A stretch of DNA of 64,000 nt from Streptomyces sp. NBC_00448. GTDB taxonomy: Bacteria > Actinomycetota > Actinomycetes > Streptomycetales > Streptomycetaceae. Made by a program: the position numbers and the translations under genes. The notes beneath the pieces are model-generated. The model was given only the letters and a program-made list of their open reading frames with translations, was not told the origin of the DNA and did not search any database. Each line of letters begins with the position of its first letter. Within the stretch, counting starts at the first letter, position 1. Location: NCBI RefSeq assembly GCF_036014115.1, contig NZ_CP107913.1, positions 2,108,001-2,172,000 on the forward strand, in the 5' to 3' direction. Positions 23,434 to 31,526 of this stretch are shown piece after piece.

Positions 23434-23766
23434 TCACGTCAGCAGCAGCATCCCCGCGATCACCGACGCCGCGTTCGCCGCGACCGACGCCGCGTACGGC
23501 ACCGGTCCGCGCAGCCGCAGCCACCACGCCGCCAACGCGCCCTCGACCAGGCACACCACGCCCTCCGCGACGGTGAACGCCGGCCAGTAGCCGCCCGCCG
23601 GCACCCGGGACAGGAACCACCACAGCACCGGGTGCGTCACAAGGTTGACCATGACGGCGACGGCCGCCGTACGGCCGTACCGCGCGGGGGACGCCGTGGT
23701 GATCGCGGCCACGTACACCGGCACCTCGACCGCCATGGTCAGCGCGAGAGCCGACGGGTAGGACAC
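23434..23766 (-). CDS. small integral membrane protein
   Basis: 110 residues with four predicted hydrophobic segments: ALALTMAVEVPVYVAAI, VAVMVNLVTHPVLWWFL, FTVAEGVVCLVEGALAAWWL and AASVAANAASVIAGMLLL. A conserved-looking NLVTHPVLWW motif suggests a real family, but I do not recognise it. Start is GTG 23766. Only 29 bp separate this start from the divergent gene at 23796, so the promoters must overlap. Confidence 0.7.
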   Translation of the reverse strand: MSYPSALALTMAVEVPVYVAAITTASPARYGRTAAVAVMVNLVTHPVLWWFLSRVPAGGYWPAFTVAEGVVCLVEGALAAWWLRLRGPVPYAASVAANAASVIAGMLLLT

Positions 23767-23795
23767 GACCGGATCGTGTCACGGGGAGGGGACCG

Positions 23796-24887
23796 ATGGC
23801 GAGCGGATCGGTGGCGGGCGCCGGAGCCGCGACGGGTACAGGGATCGGGCTCGGCGCGGGCGGCATGAGCGGCGGCACAGGCGGCAGCGCCGCCCTTCGC
23901 CGTGGCGGCGGGCTGCCCGTCGTCGGGCTCGGCGGACACCTCGGCCGGGCCGGCCGGTTGCGGCCGATCGCCGGCTTCGCGGTACTGATCTGCGTGACGC
24001 TCGCCCTGGCGCTGCGGCTGCCGGCCGGCACCGCCGTGGTGGGCCTCGCCACCTTCGGCATCCTGCACAACGTCCTCGAACTCCGGTACATGGCAGGCCG
24101 CTTCGACGGTCTGCTGCACGGGCCGTTCCTGCGGCTGCTCGGCGCGCTGATCACCGGCATCGTGCTGGTCCGGCTGCTGCCACCGTCCACCGCGAGCCGG
24201 GCCGCGGAGATCCTGCTCGCCTACGTGCTGCTCGCCGTGGCCTGCTGGTACGCGCTGCGCTCGCGGCCCCTGCGGCTGGCCGCCGCCCTGCCGGTGATCG
24301 CGGGCGCCGCCGCGACCTCGCTCGCCTTCCCCGCCTACCACTTCGTGGTGCTGACCCACCTGCACAACGTGGTGCCGCTGGTCTTCCTGTGGGAGTGGTC
24401 GCGCGACATGCCGCGCGGCCGGACGCTGTTCCGCGCGGTGCAGTGCGGCTGGATCGTGCTGATCCCCGCGCTGGTGCTCTCGGGCGCCTTCGACGGCCTG
24501 ATGGGCGCGGGTTCGGGGTGGACCGCGCGGCTGTCGTCGTCGTACACCCCGCCGGCCTGGCAGCACACCGAGGCCGGGCAGCGGTTCGTGACGGTCTTCG
24601 CGTTCATGGCGCTGATGCACTACCTGGTGTGGGTGTGGTTCATGCCCCGCTACGCCCCCGACGCGACCGCCGCCTTCGAGCGGCGGGTCCCGGTGGTCAC
24701 CGGGCGCTGGGCCTGGGCGCTGGGCATCGGCGGCACCGCCGCGCTCGCCGTCCTCTTCGTCAGCGACTACGACCAGGGCACCTCGCTCTACTCCGCGATC
24801 GCCAGTTACCACGCGTATCTGGAGTTCCCGGTGCTGCTCATGCTCATCCTGGGGCTCGCGCCCCGGAACCCGGAGGGGGAGAAGTGA
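23796..24887 (+). CDS. multi-pass membrane protein with several intramembrane histidines
   Basis: 363 residues. A Gly/Ala-rich N-terminal 50 is followed by about nine hydrophobic segments. Histidines lie in or near the helices at ILHNVLELRYM, AYHFVVLTHLHNVVPL, ALMHYLVWVW and SYHAYLEFPVL. That resembles metal-binding membrane oxygenases such as the Brp/Blh carotenoid cleavage type, but I cannot assign it. ATG 23796 follows ggagggg. The stop overlaps the start of a 47-residue membrane protein. Divergent from the membrane gene at 23766. Confidence 0.7.
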   Translation: MASGSVAGAGAATGTGIGLGAGGMSGGTGGSAALRRGGGLPVVGLGGHLGRAGRLRPIAGFAVLICVTLALALRLPAGTAVVGLATFGILHNVLELRYMAGRFDGLLHGPFLRLLGALITGIVLVRLLPPSTASRAAEILLAYVLLAVACWYALRSRPLRLAAALPVIAGAAATSLAFPAYHFVVLTHLHNVVPLVFLWEWSRDMPRGRTLFRAVQCGWIVLIPALVLSGAFDGLMGAGSGWTARLSSSYTPPAWQHTEAGQRFVTVFAFMALMHYLVWVWFMPRYAPDATAAFERRVPVVTGRWAWALGIGGTAALAVLFVSDYDQGTSLYSAIASYHAYLEFPVLLMLILGLAPRNPEGEK

Positions 24888-25027
24888 TCTCGATCATCCT
24901 GGCCGACGTGGCACCGCGGGAGAGCGGGGGCGGGGGCGGCGGGCACGTCGTGGTGCTGGTCGTGGTGGCCGTGATCCTGGTGGTCGCGATCACGGCGCTG
25001 GTCTTCGCGGCCCGCCGCCGCAAGTAG
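24884..25027 (+). CDS. 47-residue single-span membrane protein
   Basis: GTG 24884 overlaps the upstream TGA (GTGA). The protein has a short N-terminus with a Gly run, one hydrophobic helix (VVLVVVAVILVVAITALVFA) and a basic end ARRRK. Orientation with the positive tail inside is expected. Translational coupling suggests that it is a subunit or stabiliser of the preceding His-rich membrane protein. No family known to me. Confidence 0.6.
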   Translation: MISIILADVAPRESGGGGGGHVVVLVVVAVILVVAITALVFAARRRK

Positions 25028-25185
25028 GTCTCCACCGCGAGCAGCCCGCCCACCCACCGACCGACCGCGTGCACGCCTGCACCCCTGCACGCCCGCACGC
25101 CCGCACGCCGATATGACGACGATCTCACCGGCGCCGGCCGCCCCGCACTTGAATACGCACCCCGCATACGTGTTCAGTGGGGCCC

Positions 25186-25701
25186 ATGACAGCCCGACCT
25201 GCCGCAACGCTCCCGCTCATCGTGGTCATGGGGGTGTCCGGGTCCGGCAAGACGACGATCGGCGGGATGCTGGCCGCGCGGCTGGGCGTGCCGTACGCCG
25301 AGGCGGACGACTTCCACCCGGCGGCGAACATCGCGAAGATGGCGGCGGGCCGGCCCCTGGACGACCTCGACCGCGCGCCCTGGCTGGACACGATCGCGCA
25401 GTGGCTCGCCGACCGCGGGCCGCGCGGCGGCGTGGTGAGCTGTTCCGCGCTGCGGCGGCGCTACCGGGACCGGCTGCGGGCGGCGGCGCCCGGGCTGCTC
25501 TTCGCGCACCTGGACGGGGCACCGGAACTCGTCGCGGCCCGACTGGGCGCCCGCACCGGTCACTTCATGCCGGCCGGGTTGCTGGAGTCCCAGTTCGAGG
25601 CGCTGGAGCCGCTGGAGCCGGGCGAGGCAGGCGCGGTCGTATCGATCGACGGGGACGCGGAGTTGACGGTGCGGCAGATCCTGGAGTCGCTCGCCCGATG
25701 A
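25186..25701 (+). CDS. gntK: gluconokinase (GntK type)
   Basis: 171 residues, normal for thermosensitive-type gluconokinase. P-loop VVMGVSGSGKTTIG at the N-terminus, then ADDFHPAANIAKMAAGRPL with the substrate-binding region, and SCSALRRRYRDRLR. Phosphorylates D-gluconate to 6-phosphogluconate with ATP, feeding the pentose phosphate pathway. ATG 25186. It faces the glucarate dehydratase gene, so the locus handles sugar acids, but the two are not in one operon. Confidence 0.93.
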   Translation: MTARPAATLPLIVVMGVSGSGKTTIGGMLAARLGVPYAEADDFHPAANIAKMAAGRPLDDLDRAPWLDTIAQWLADRGPRGGVVSCSALRRRYRDRLRAAAPGLLFAHLDGAPELVAARLGARTGHFMPAGLLESQFEALEPLEPGEAGAVVSIDGDAELTVRQILESLAR

Positions 25702-25838
25702 GCGGGTCCGGCCGGCGCGGTCCGGTCAGGCAGCCCGGTCAGGCGGCCCGGTCAAGCGGCGCGATCCCGTGCGGCGCGCCACCGTATCGCGGGCTGCCGC
25801 GCGGCGCGTTACCGTACCGCCGGCTGCCGTACCACTGA

Positions 25839-27185
25839 CTACCAGCGCGGCACCGACGGCGTGCGCCACTCCGGGTCGGCCTTGCGCATCGCGGCGGCGT
25901 CGTCCCGGTCGCGCATCGTGCCGTCGTCGTCCAGCCAGCGCTGGTGCAGCGCCGCGAGTGCGGCGCGGTCGAGTTCGACGCCCAGGCCCGGGCGGTCGCA
26001 GACCGTGAGCCGGCCGCCGGTGAAGACGTGCCGCTCGGTGATGACGTCCTCGACCTGCCACGGGTAGTGCGAGTCGCAGGCGTAGTCGAGGTTGGGCACG
26101 GTCGCGGCCACGTGGGTCATCGCGGCGAGGCTGATGCCCAGGTGGGTGTTGGAGTGCATGGACAGGCCCACCCCGAAGGCGCGGCAGATCGCCGCCAGGT
26201 GCTGGGTGTTGCGTAGCCCGCCCCAGTAGTGGTGGTCGGAGAGCACGACCTGGACGGCGCCGCGGGTGAACGCCTCCTGGATCTCCGGGAAGGTCGTGAC
26301 GCACATGTTGGTGGCCAGCGGTACGGACGTGCCCGCGGCGACCCGCGCCATCCCGTCGGTGCCGCTCGCCGGGTCCTCCAGGTACTCCAGCACGTCGCCG
26401 AGTTCGCGGGCGACCTCCAGCGAGGTCTCCACCGACCAGGCGCCGTTGGGGTCGAGCCGCAGCGGCTTGCCGGGGAACGCCTCGGCGAGCGCGCGGACGG
26501 CGGCGATCTCCTGCTCGGGCGGGAAGACGCCGCCCTTGAGCTTGAAGGAGCCGAAGCCGTAGGTGTCGGCGAAGCGGCGGGCCTGGGCGACCACGCCGGC
26601 CGGGTCGAGGGCGGCGCCCCAGTCGTCGGGCTCGCCGGCGCCCTGCGGGTGCTCGGCGAGCCGGTAGAAGAGGTAGGCGCTGTAGTCGACGGTGTCGCGG
26701 ACCTTGCCGCCGAGCAGCGCGTGCACCGGCAGGCCGAGGGACTTGCCGAGCGCGTCCAGGCAGGCCACCTCGAAGCCGGAGATCACCGACAGCCGGAGCT
26801 TGTCCGCGGTCTGCACCCCGCGCAGCCCACCGCTGCTGACGGAGTCGGAGACCTGCTCGGGGTCGCCGCACACCCGCTCGGCGAGCGTGAACAGCCCGTT
26901 CAGGTCGCTGAGCCGGTGGCCGGGCAGCGCCTTGGCCAGCGGCGCGGCCAGGTCCAGGTAGCGGGTGTCGCCGTACGTCTCGCCGACGCCGGAGGTGCCA
27001 TCGGCGGTGACCACCTCGATGACGAGACGCGGGGTGTAGGGCTGGTGGACACCCTGGGTGTTGAGCAGCGGCGGATCGGCGATCAGGATGGGAGTCAGCC
27101 GCACTTCGGCGATGGTCGCCGAGCGGGCCGTGGCTGTCGCATCCACCGAACCGGCCGTCTGCATATATGAATCGCGTTCACCCAT
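25839..27185 (-). CDS. gudD: glucarate dehydratase (enolase superfamily)
   Basis: 448 residues. Catalytic features of the glucarate branch are visible: KxK in GFGSFKLKGGVFPPE (about residue 215), metal ligands in RLDPNGAWS and following Glu, ATNMCVTTF, the Asp of LSDHHYWGG and the general base His with SMHSNTHLG. It dehydrates D-glucarate to 5-dehydro-4-deoxyglucarate. ATG 27185. No dehydratase/aldolase partner (kdgD, garL) is adjacent, so the pathway must be completed elsewhere. Confidence 0.93.
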   Translation of the reverse strand: MGERDSYMQTAGSVDATATARSATIAEVRLTPILIADPPLLNTQGVHQPYTPRLVIEVVTADGTSGVGETYGDTRYLDLAAPLAKALPGHRLSDLNGLFTLAERVCGDPEQVSDSVSSGGLRGVQTADKLRLSVISGFEVACLDALGKSLGLPVHALLGGKVRDTVDYSAYLFYRLAEHPQGAGEPDDWGAALDPAGVVAQARRFADTYGFGSFKLKGGVFPPEQEIAAVRALAEAFPGKPLRLDPNGAWSVETSLEVARELGDVLEYLEDPASGTDGMARVAAGTSVPLATNMCVTTFPEIQEAFTRGAVQVVLSDHHYWGGLRNTQHLAAICRAFGVGLSMHSNTHLGISLAAMTHVAATVPNLDYACDSHYPWQVEDVITERHVFTGGRLTVCDRPGLGVELDRAALAALHQRWLDDDGTMRDRDDAAAMRKADPEWRTPSVPRW

Positions 27186-27275
27186 GGAACCGAGGGTAGG
27201 CGGGCGGACCGGCGACCGTCAATGCGGCCGGGCGACCCGGCGGCGGACCGCGACGACCGTCGAAGAACTGGACTG

Positions 27276-27295
27276 CATACCGACCAGTCGGTATG
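27276..27295. promoter_or_regulatory. TetR operator CATACCGAC-CA-GTCGGTATG
   Basis: Perfect 9-bp arms with a 2-bp spacer, directly before the phosphotransferase gene (ATG 27304). The core ACCGACC/AGTCGGT recurs, degenerate in one half, at 31510-31523 and 34120-34133, on either side of the TetR gene of the same pathway block. Confidence 0.75.
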
Positions 27296-27303
27296 ATCTC
27301 GGC

Positions 27304-28365
27304 ATGAGTGCTTCCGCCAACCCCCCGGGCCTGGACCTCGACCGCCTGCGCCGCCACCTGGACCGGGAGCACCCGGGCCTGGCCCGGGGCGAGCTGCGGG
27401 CCGAGCTGCTGGAGGGCGGCCGCTCCAACCTCACCTACCGCGTCACCGACGGCACCGACACCTGGGTGGTGCGCAGGCCGCCGCTGGGCCATGTGCTGGC
27501 CACCGCGCACGACATGGGCCGCGAGCACCGCGTGATCAGCGCGCTCGCCGACACCCCGGTGCCGGTGCCGCGCACCCTGCTGCGGTGCGACGACCCGGAG
27601 GTCATCGGCGCGCCCTTCTACCTGATGGAGTTCGTGCCCGGCACCCCGTACCGCAGCGAGGAGCAGTTGCGGGAGATCGGTCCCGAGCGCACCCGGGCGG
27701 CCGTGCACACCCTGGTCGACACCCTGGTGGACCTGCACGCGGTGGACCCGGCGGCGGTCGGCCTGGCCGACTTCGGCCGGCCCGAGGGCTTCCTCGACCG
27801 GCAGTTGCGCCGCTGGGGTAAGCAGCTCGACGCCTCCCGCAGCCGCGAACTGGCGGGCGTGGACGAGCTGCACGCCGCGCTCGGCCGGGCGATGCCCGAC
27901 TCCCCCGCGCCCGCGATCGTGCACGGCGACTACCGCCTGGACAACGTGCTGATCGACACCGACGGCCGGCTCACCGCCGTACTGGACTGGGAGATGTCCA
28001 CTCTCGGCGACCCTCTCACCGACCTCGGACTGCTGGTGATGTACACCGAGCAGCGCAGCAGCGACCTGCTCTCCGCGCCCACCACCGGCGGCGCCCCCGG
28101 CCACCCCGACTCCCGCGAGATCGTCGCGCGCTACGCCGAGCGGTCCGGCCGCGACGTGACGGCGGTCGACTGGTACACCGCCTTCGCCTTCTTCAAGCTC
28201 GCCGTGATCCTGGAGGGCATCCACTACCGCTGGACCCTCGGCCAGACCGTCGGCGCCGGGTTCGACCGGATCGGCGGCGTCGTCCCGGTCTTCATCGACC
28301 GCGGCCTGAGCACCCTGCGCCGGTCCACCACCGTGCGGCACCCCACCACCCGAGACGAGGACTGA
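27304..28365 (+). CDS. aminoglycoside-phosphotransferase-fold kinase, acyl-CoA dehydrogenase partner
   Basis: 353 residues. The nucleotide-binding lobe holds EGGRSNLTYRVTDGT and VVRRPP. The catalytic loop is IVHGDYRLDNVLID, and the metal Asp is in AVLDWEMSTLGDPLTDLG. This subgroup (ACAD10/FadE36-like) accompanies acyl-CoA dehydrogenases and, by analogy with ACAD10/11, may phosphorylate a hydroxyacyl-CoA. ATG 27304 lies 9 bp past the TetR operator. The next gene, an acyl-CoA dehydrogenase, starts 6 bp after the stop. Confidence 0.88.
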   Translation: MSASANPPGLDLDRLRRHLDREHPGLARGELRAELLEGGRSNLTYRVTDGTDTWVVRRPPLGHVLATAHDMGREHRVISALADTPVPVPRTLLRCDDPEVIGAPFYLMEFVPGTPYRSEEQLREIGPERTRAAVHTLVDTLVDLHAVDPAAVGLADFGRPEGFLDRQLRRWGKQLDASRSRELAGVDELHAALGRAMPDSPAPAIVHGDYRLDNVLIDTDGRLTAVLDWEMSTLGDPLTDLGLLVMYTEQRSSDLLSAPTTGGAPGHPDSREIVARYAERSGRDVTAVDWYTAFAFFKLAVILEGIHYRWTLGQTVGAGFDRIGGVVPVFIDRGLSTLRRSTTVRHPTTRDED

Positions 28366-28371
28366 GCGCCC

Positions 28372-29586
28372 ATGGACTTCGGCTACGACACCAGGACCGA
28401 GGAGCTGCGCACCCGGCTCTCGGCGTTCCTCGACGCGCACGTCTACCCGGCCGAGCCGGTCTTCGCCGAGCAGCGCGAGCAGGCCGTCGGCGACGACCGC
28501 TGGACCGCGCCTCCGATCGTGGAGCGGCTCAAGGCCGAGGCCAGGTCGCAGGGCCTGTGGAACCTCTTCCTGCCCGGCGAGCACGGCGCCGGGCTGACCA
28601 ACCTCCAGTACGCGCCGCTGGCCGAACTCACCGGCCGCAGCCCGCACCTGGCCCCGCCCGCGCTCAACTGCGCGGCGCCCGACACCGGGAACATGGAGGT
28701 GCTCGCCGAGTTCGGCACCCCGGCGCAGCGCAAGGAGTGGCTGGAGCCGCTGCTGGCCGGCGAGATCCGCTCGGCGTTCGCGATGACCGAGCCCGACGTC
28801 GCGTCCTCCGACGCCACCAACATCGAGACCCGGATCGAGCGCGACGCGGACTCGTACGTCATCAACGGCCGCAAGTGGTACATCTCCGGGGCGATGAACC
28901 CCAAGTGCGCCATCCTCATCGTGATGGGCAAGACCGACCCGGCCGCGGACCGGCACCGCCAGCAGAGCCAGGTGCTCGTCCCCCGCGACACCCCGGGCGT
29001 CGAAGTCCGGCGCGGCATGCGGGTGTTCGGGTACGACGACGGCGACCACGGCGGGCACGCCGAGATCGTCTTCCACGACGCGCGGGTGCCGGTCGGCAAC
29101 CTCATCGGCGAGGAGGGCGGCGGATTCGCCATCGCCCAGGCCCGGTTGGGGCCGGGCCGGATTCACCACTGCATGCGGCTGATCGGCATGGCCGAGCGCG
29201 CGCTGGAGTTGATGTGCCGGCGCGCCAACGCCCGTACCGCCTTCGGGAAGCCGCTCGCCGCGCAGGGCGTGGTCCAGGAGTGGATCGCCGAAGCCCGCGT
29301 GGAGATCGAGCAGTTGCGGTTGCTCGTGCTCAAGACGGCCTGGCTGATGGACACCGTCGGCAACCAGGGCGCCCACACCGAGATCCAGGCGATCAAGATC
29401 GCCACGCCGGCGGCGGTGCAGCGGATCGTGGACCGCGCGATCCAACTGCACGGCGCGGGCGGGGTCTCCCAGGACTTCCCGCTGGCGGAGTTGTGGGCCG
29501 CGACCAGGACGCTGCGGTTGGCCGACGGCCCGGACGAGGTGCACAAGCGGTCGCTCGCCCGGCGCGAGCTTGGGCGGTACGCCTGA
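28372..29586 (+). CDS. acyl-CoA dehydrogenase
   Basis: 404 residues, full length. FAMTEPDVASSDATNIETR is the FAD/substrate signature, KWYISGAMNP follows, and the C-terminal domain has RTAFGKPLAAQGVVQEWIAE and QLHGAGGVSQDFPLAELW. It oxidises an acyl-CoA to the enoyl-CoA with FAD. The pairing with an APH-fold protein resembles ACAD10/11, which act on 4-hydroxyacyl-CoAs. Co-transcribed with the kinase-like gene under the TetR operator. Confidence 0.92.
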   Translation: MDFGYDTRTEELRTRLSAFLDAHVYPAEPVFAEQREQAVGDDRWTAPPIVERLKAEARSQGLWNLFLPGEHGAGLTNLQYAPLAELTGRSPHLAPPALNCAAPDTGNMEVLAEFGTPAQRKEWLEPLLAGEIRSAFAMTEPDVASSDATNIETRIERDADSYVINGRKWYISGAMNPKCAILIVMGKTDPAADRHRQQSQVLVPRDTPGVEVRRGMRVFGYDDGDHGGHAEIVFHDARVPVGNLIGEEGGGFAIAQARLGPGRIHHCMRLIGMAERALELMCRRANARTAFGKPLAAQGVVQEWIAEARVEIEQLRLLVLKTAWLMDTVGNQGAHTEIQAIKIATPAAVQRIVDRAIQLHGAGGVSQDFPLAELWAATRTLRLADGPDEVHKRSLARRELGRYA

Positions 29587-29634
29587 CCCTCCGCGGTGGT
29601 GCGTTCTGTCGGTTCAGGGGCCACCTGTGAGTGG

Positions 29635-29759
29635 GTGGCTGGTCGCGCAGTTCCTCCCCCAGAGCTTCGCCTGGGAGGTACCCCCAGCGCCCCTGGGTAG
29701 GTGACGCTCATTCCGCGGAGAAAGCCGCACCTACCAAGGGGAACTGCGCGACCAGCCAC
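29635..29759. terminator. long-armed hairpin of the Streptomyces intergenic repeat type
   Basis: A perfect 20-bp inverted repeat (29635-29654 and 29740-29759, core ggtcgcgcagttcc) encloses a smaller cccag/ctggg hairpin. It lies between convergent genes and should terminate both. The gtggctggtcgcgcagttcc arm is a repeat I recognise as widespread between Streptomyces genes. Confidence 0.7.
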
Positions 29760-29813
29760 AAGTTTGACCGCAAGGTCCGGCAACTCACAGGACGGGGCAG
29801 CCGCGACGGCGCC

Positions 29814-30797
29814 TCACGGAATGACGACGATCCGGCCCACCGTCGTGCCGTCGCTGACCCTTTGGACCGCGTCAGCGGCAGCGGTGAGCGGAAGGCGTTC
29901 ACTGACGAGGGGCTTGACAGCACCCTCGGCAGCGAGGTTCGTGAGGTCGTCGTGAGCACGGCGGACGGCCGCCGGGTCGTGGGTGTTGTAGAGCCCCCAG
30001 TGCAACCCCAGAATCGTGTAGTTCTTCACGAGCGCGTGGTTGAGCGCGGGCGCGGGAACCGTCCCGCTGGTGAAGCCGACCACCACGATCCGCCCCTCGA
30101 AGGCGATGCACTTGGTGGACCGGGTGTAGGCGTCCCCGCCGACCGGGTCGTAGACGACGTCGGCGCCGCGCCCTCCGGTGGCCTCCTTGACGACGGCCAC
30201 GAAGTCCTCGGCGCGCCGGTCCACGACCACGTCGGCGCCCCACTCCCGTGCGGCCTCGGCCTTCTCCGGCCCGCCGACCACGCCGATCACGGTGGCGCCC
30301 GCGGCCTTGCCGAGTTGTACGGCCGCGCTGCCGACCCCGCCGGCCGCCGCGTGCACCAGCAGCGTCTCGCCGGGGCGCAGCGCGGCCCGGCGGTGCAGGC
30401 CGAACCAGCCGGTCTGGTAGCCGATGTGGAGGGCGGCGGCCTCCGCGTCGTCCAGCGCCTCGGGCGCGGGCAGCACCCCGGCCGCGGGCACCACCGCGTA
30501 CTCGGCGAACGCCCCGGCGGGCAGCGCGGCCGGGGTGATGACGCGGTCGCCGAGGGCGAGTCCGGTCACGCCCTCCCCGGTCTCCGCGACCTCGCCGCAC
30601 ATCTCGACGCCGGGGGTGAAGGGCAGCGGCGGCCGGATCTGGTACTGGCCGCGGCACAGCAGCGCGTCGGGGAAGTTCACGTTGGCGGCGCGCACCCGCA
30701 GCAGCACCTCGCCCGGGCCGGGCCGCGGGGTGGGGACGTCGTCGAGGCGCATCGCCTCGCGCGGTTCGCCGGTCTCGTGGACGCGCCATGCCTTCAC
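29814..30797 (-). CDS. NADPH:quinone oxidoreductase family protein
   Basis: 327 residues of zinc-free MDR. VRAANVNFPDALLCRGQYQI near residue 40 is the QOR signature, and LVHAAAGGVGSAAVQLGK is the NADPH site. In acyl-CoA gene sets such enzymes often act as enoyl or quinone reductases. ATG 30797. Last gene of a four-gene minus-strand run SDR, ligase, TetR, QOR; the gap from TetR is 17 bp. Confidence 0.88.
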   Translation of the reverse strand: MKAWRVHETGEPREAMRLDDVPTPRPGPGEVLLRVRAANVNFPDALLCRGQYQIRPPLPFTPGVEMCGEVAETGEGVTGLALGDRVITPAALPAGAFAEYAVVPAAGVLPAPEALDDAEAAALHIGYQTGWFGLHRRAALRPGETLLVHAAAGGVGSAAVQLGKAAGATVIGVVGGPEKAEAAREWGADVVVDRRAEDFVAVVKEATGGRGADVVYDPVGGDAYTRSTKCIAFEGRIVVVGFTSGTVPAPALNHALVKNYTILGLHWGLYNTHDPAAVRRAHDDLTNLAAEGAVKPLVSERLPLTAAADAVQRVSDGTTVGRIVVIP

Positions 30798-30814
30798 AGG
30801 GGGTCTCCCAGGGG

Positions 30815-31465
30815 TCAGGGCCGCCGCACCGAGTGCAGCAGCAGGTCGGAGAACTCCGCGGCGACCTGCTCCGCGGTGAGCGGGCCGTCCGCGTGGTACC
30901 AGGTGCCGAGGTGGTGCACCGAGCCGAAGAAGTAGTCCACCACCAGGTCGGGCCGCAGCTCGGGCCGGAAGTGGCCGTCGCGCTGCCCCTCCTCGATCAG
31001 CGAGCGGAACGTCTCGTGGTAGCGGCGGCGCTCGGCGCGTACCGCCTTCTGCTTCTCCGGGCTGAGTTGGTGCATCGAGCGGAAGAAGATCTTGGTGTCG
31101 TCGAGGTTCTGGATGCTGGTGACGACGACGTCGGCGGCGGCCTCGGCGATCCGCTCGGCGACGGGGGTCGGCCGGGCCGCGATCGCGTCGAGCCGCTCGG
31201 TCTGCAACCGCAGCACCCGGCCGTAGATCTCGTGCAGCAGGTCGTCCTTGGAGCCGAAGTAGTGGTAGAGGGCGCCCTTGGTGACGCCGGCGGCCTCCAC
31301 GATCTCCTGGACGGAGGTGCGGTCGTAGCCGCGTTCGGCGAACAGCCGGGTGGCCTCGGCGAGCAGCCGCTCGGGCACGGCGCCCGTGGGTCCCGCACCC
31401 GTCGTGGCGCCCGGTCCCGTACCGCCGTCGCCGGCGCTGCCGCCGCTCGTCGCCCTGCGTGCCAT
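30815..31465 (-). CDS. TetR-family regulator of the acyl-CoA gene block
   Basis: 216 residues. The helix-turn-helix is VQEIVEAAGVTKGALYHYFG (about residues 52-72); the C-terminal ligand domain contains FFRSMHQLSPEKQKAV and ends LLLHSVRRP, like regulators of fatty-acid or steroid-type degradation. Probably represses the surrounding genes through ACCGACC/GGTCGGT sites, with an acyl-CoA as inducer. ATG 31465; 61 bp after the ligase stop, with one candidate site (31510-31523) in that gap. Confidence 0.88.
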   Translation of the reverse strand: MARRATSGGSAGDGGTGPGATTGAGPTGAVPERLLAEATRLFAERGYDRTSVQEIVEAAGVTKGALYHYFGSKDDLLHEIYGRVLRLQTERLDAIAARPTPVAERIAEAAADVVVTSIQNLDDTKIFFRSMHQLSPEKQKAVRAERRRYHETFRSLIEEGQRDGHFRPELRPDLVVDYFFGSVHHLGTWYHADGPLTAEQVAAEFSDLLLHSVRRP

Positions 31466-31509
31466 GGCTGCTGCCCTCTCCTCGTGCCCTGTGGTCGGCC
31501 GGCCGGCAT

Positions 31510-31523
31510 TCCGACCGGTATGG
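31510..31523. promoter_or_regulatory. candidate TetR half-site (TCCGACC-GGTATGG)
   Basis: The left half matches the ACCGACC arm of the perfect site at 27276 in six of seven bases; the right half is degenerate. Located between ligase stop and tetR start, it may give autoregulation. Weak on its own. Confidence 0.4.
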
Positions 31524-31526
31524 ACC

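Noticed and set aside
27178..29544. 788-residue minus-strand ORF
   Set aside because: Antisense to the kinase-like and acyl-CoA dehydrogenase genes, whose motifs are complete.
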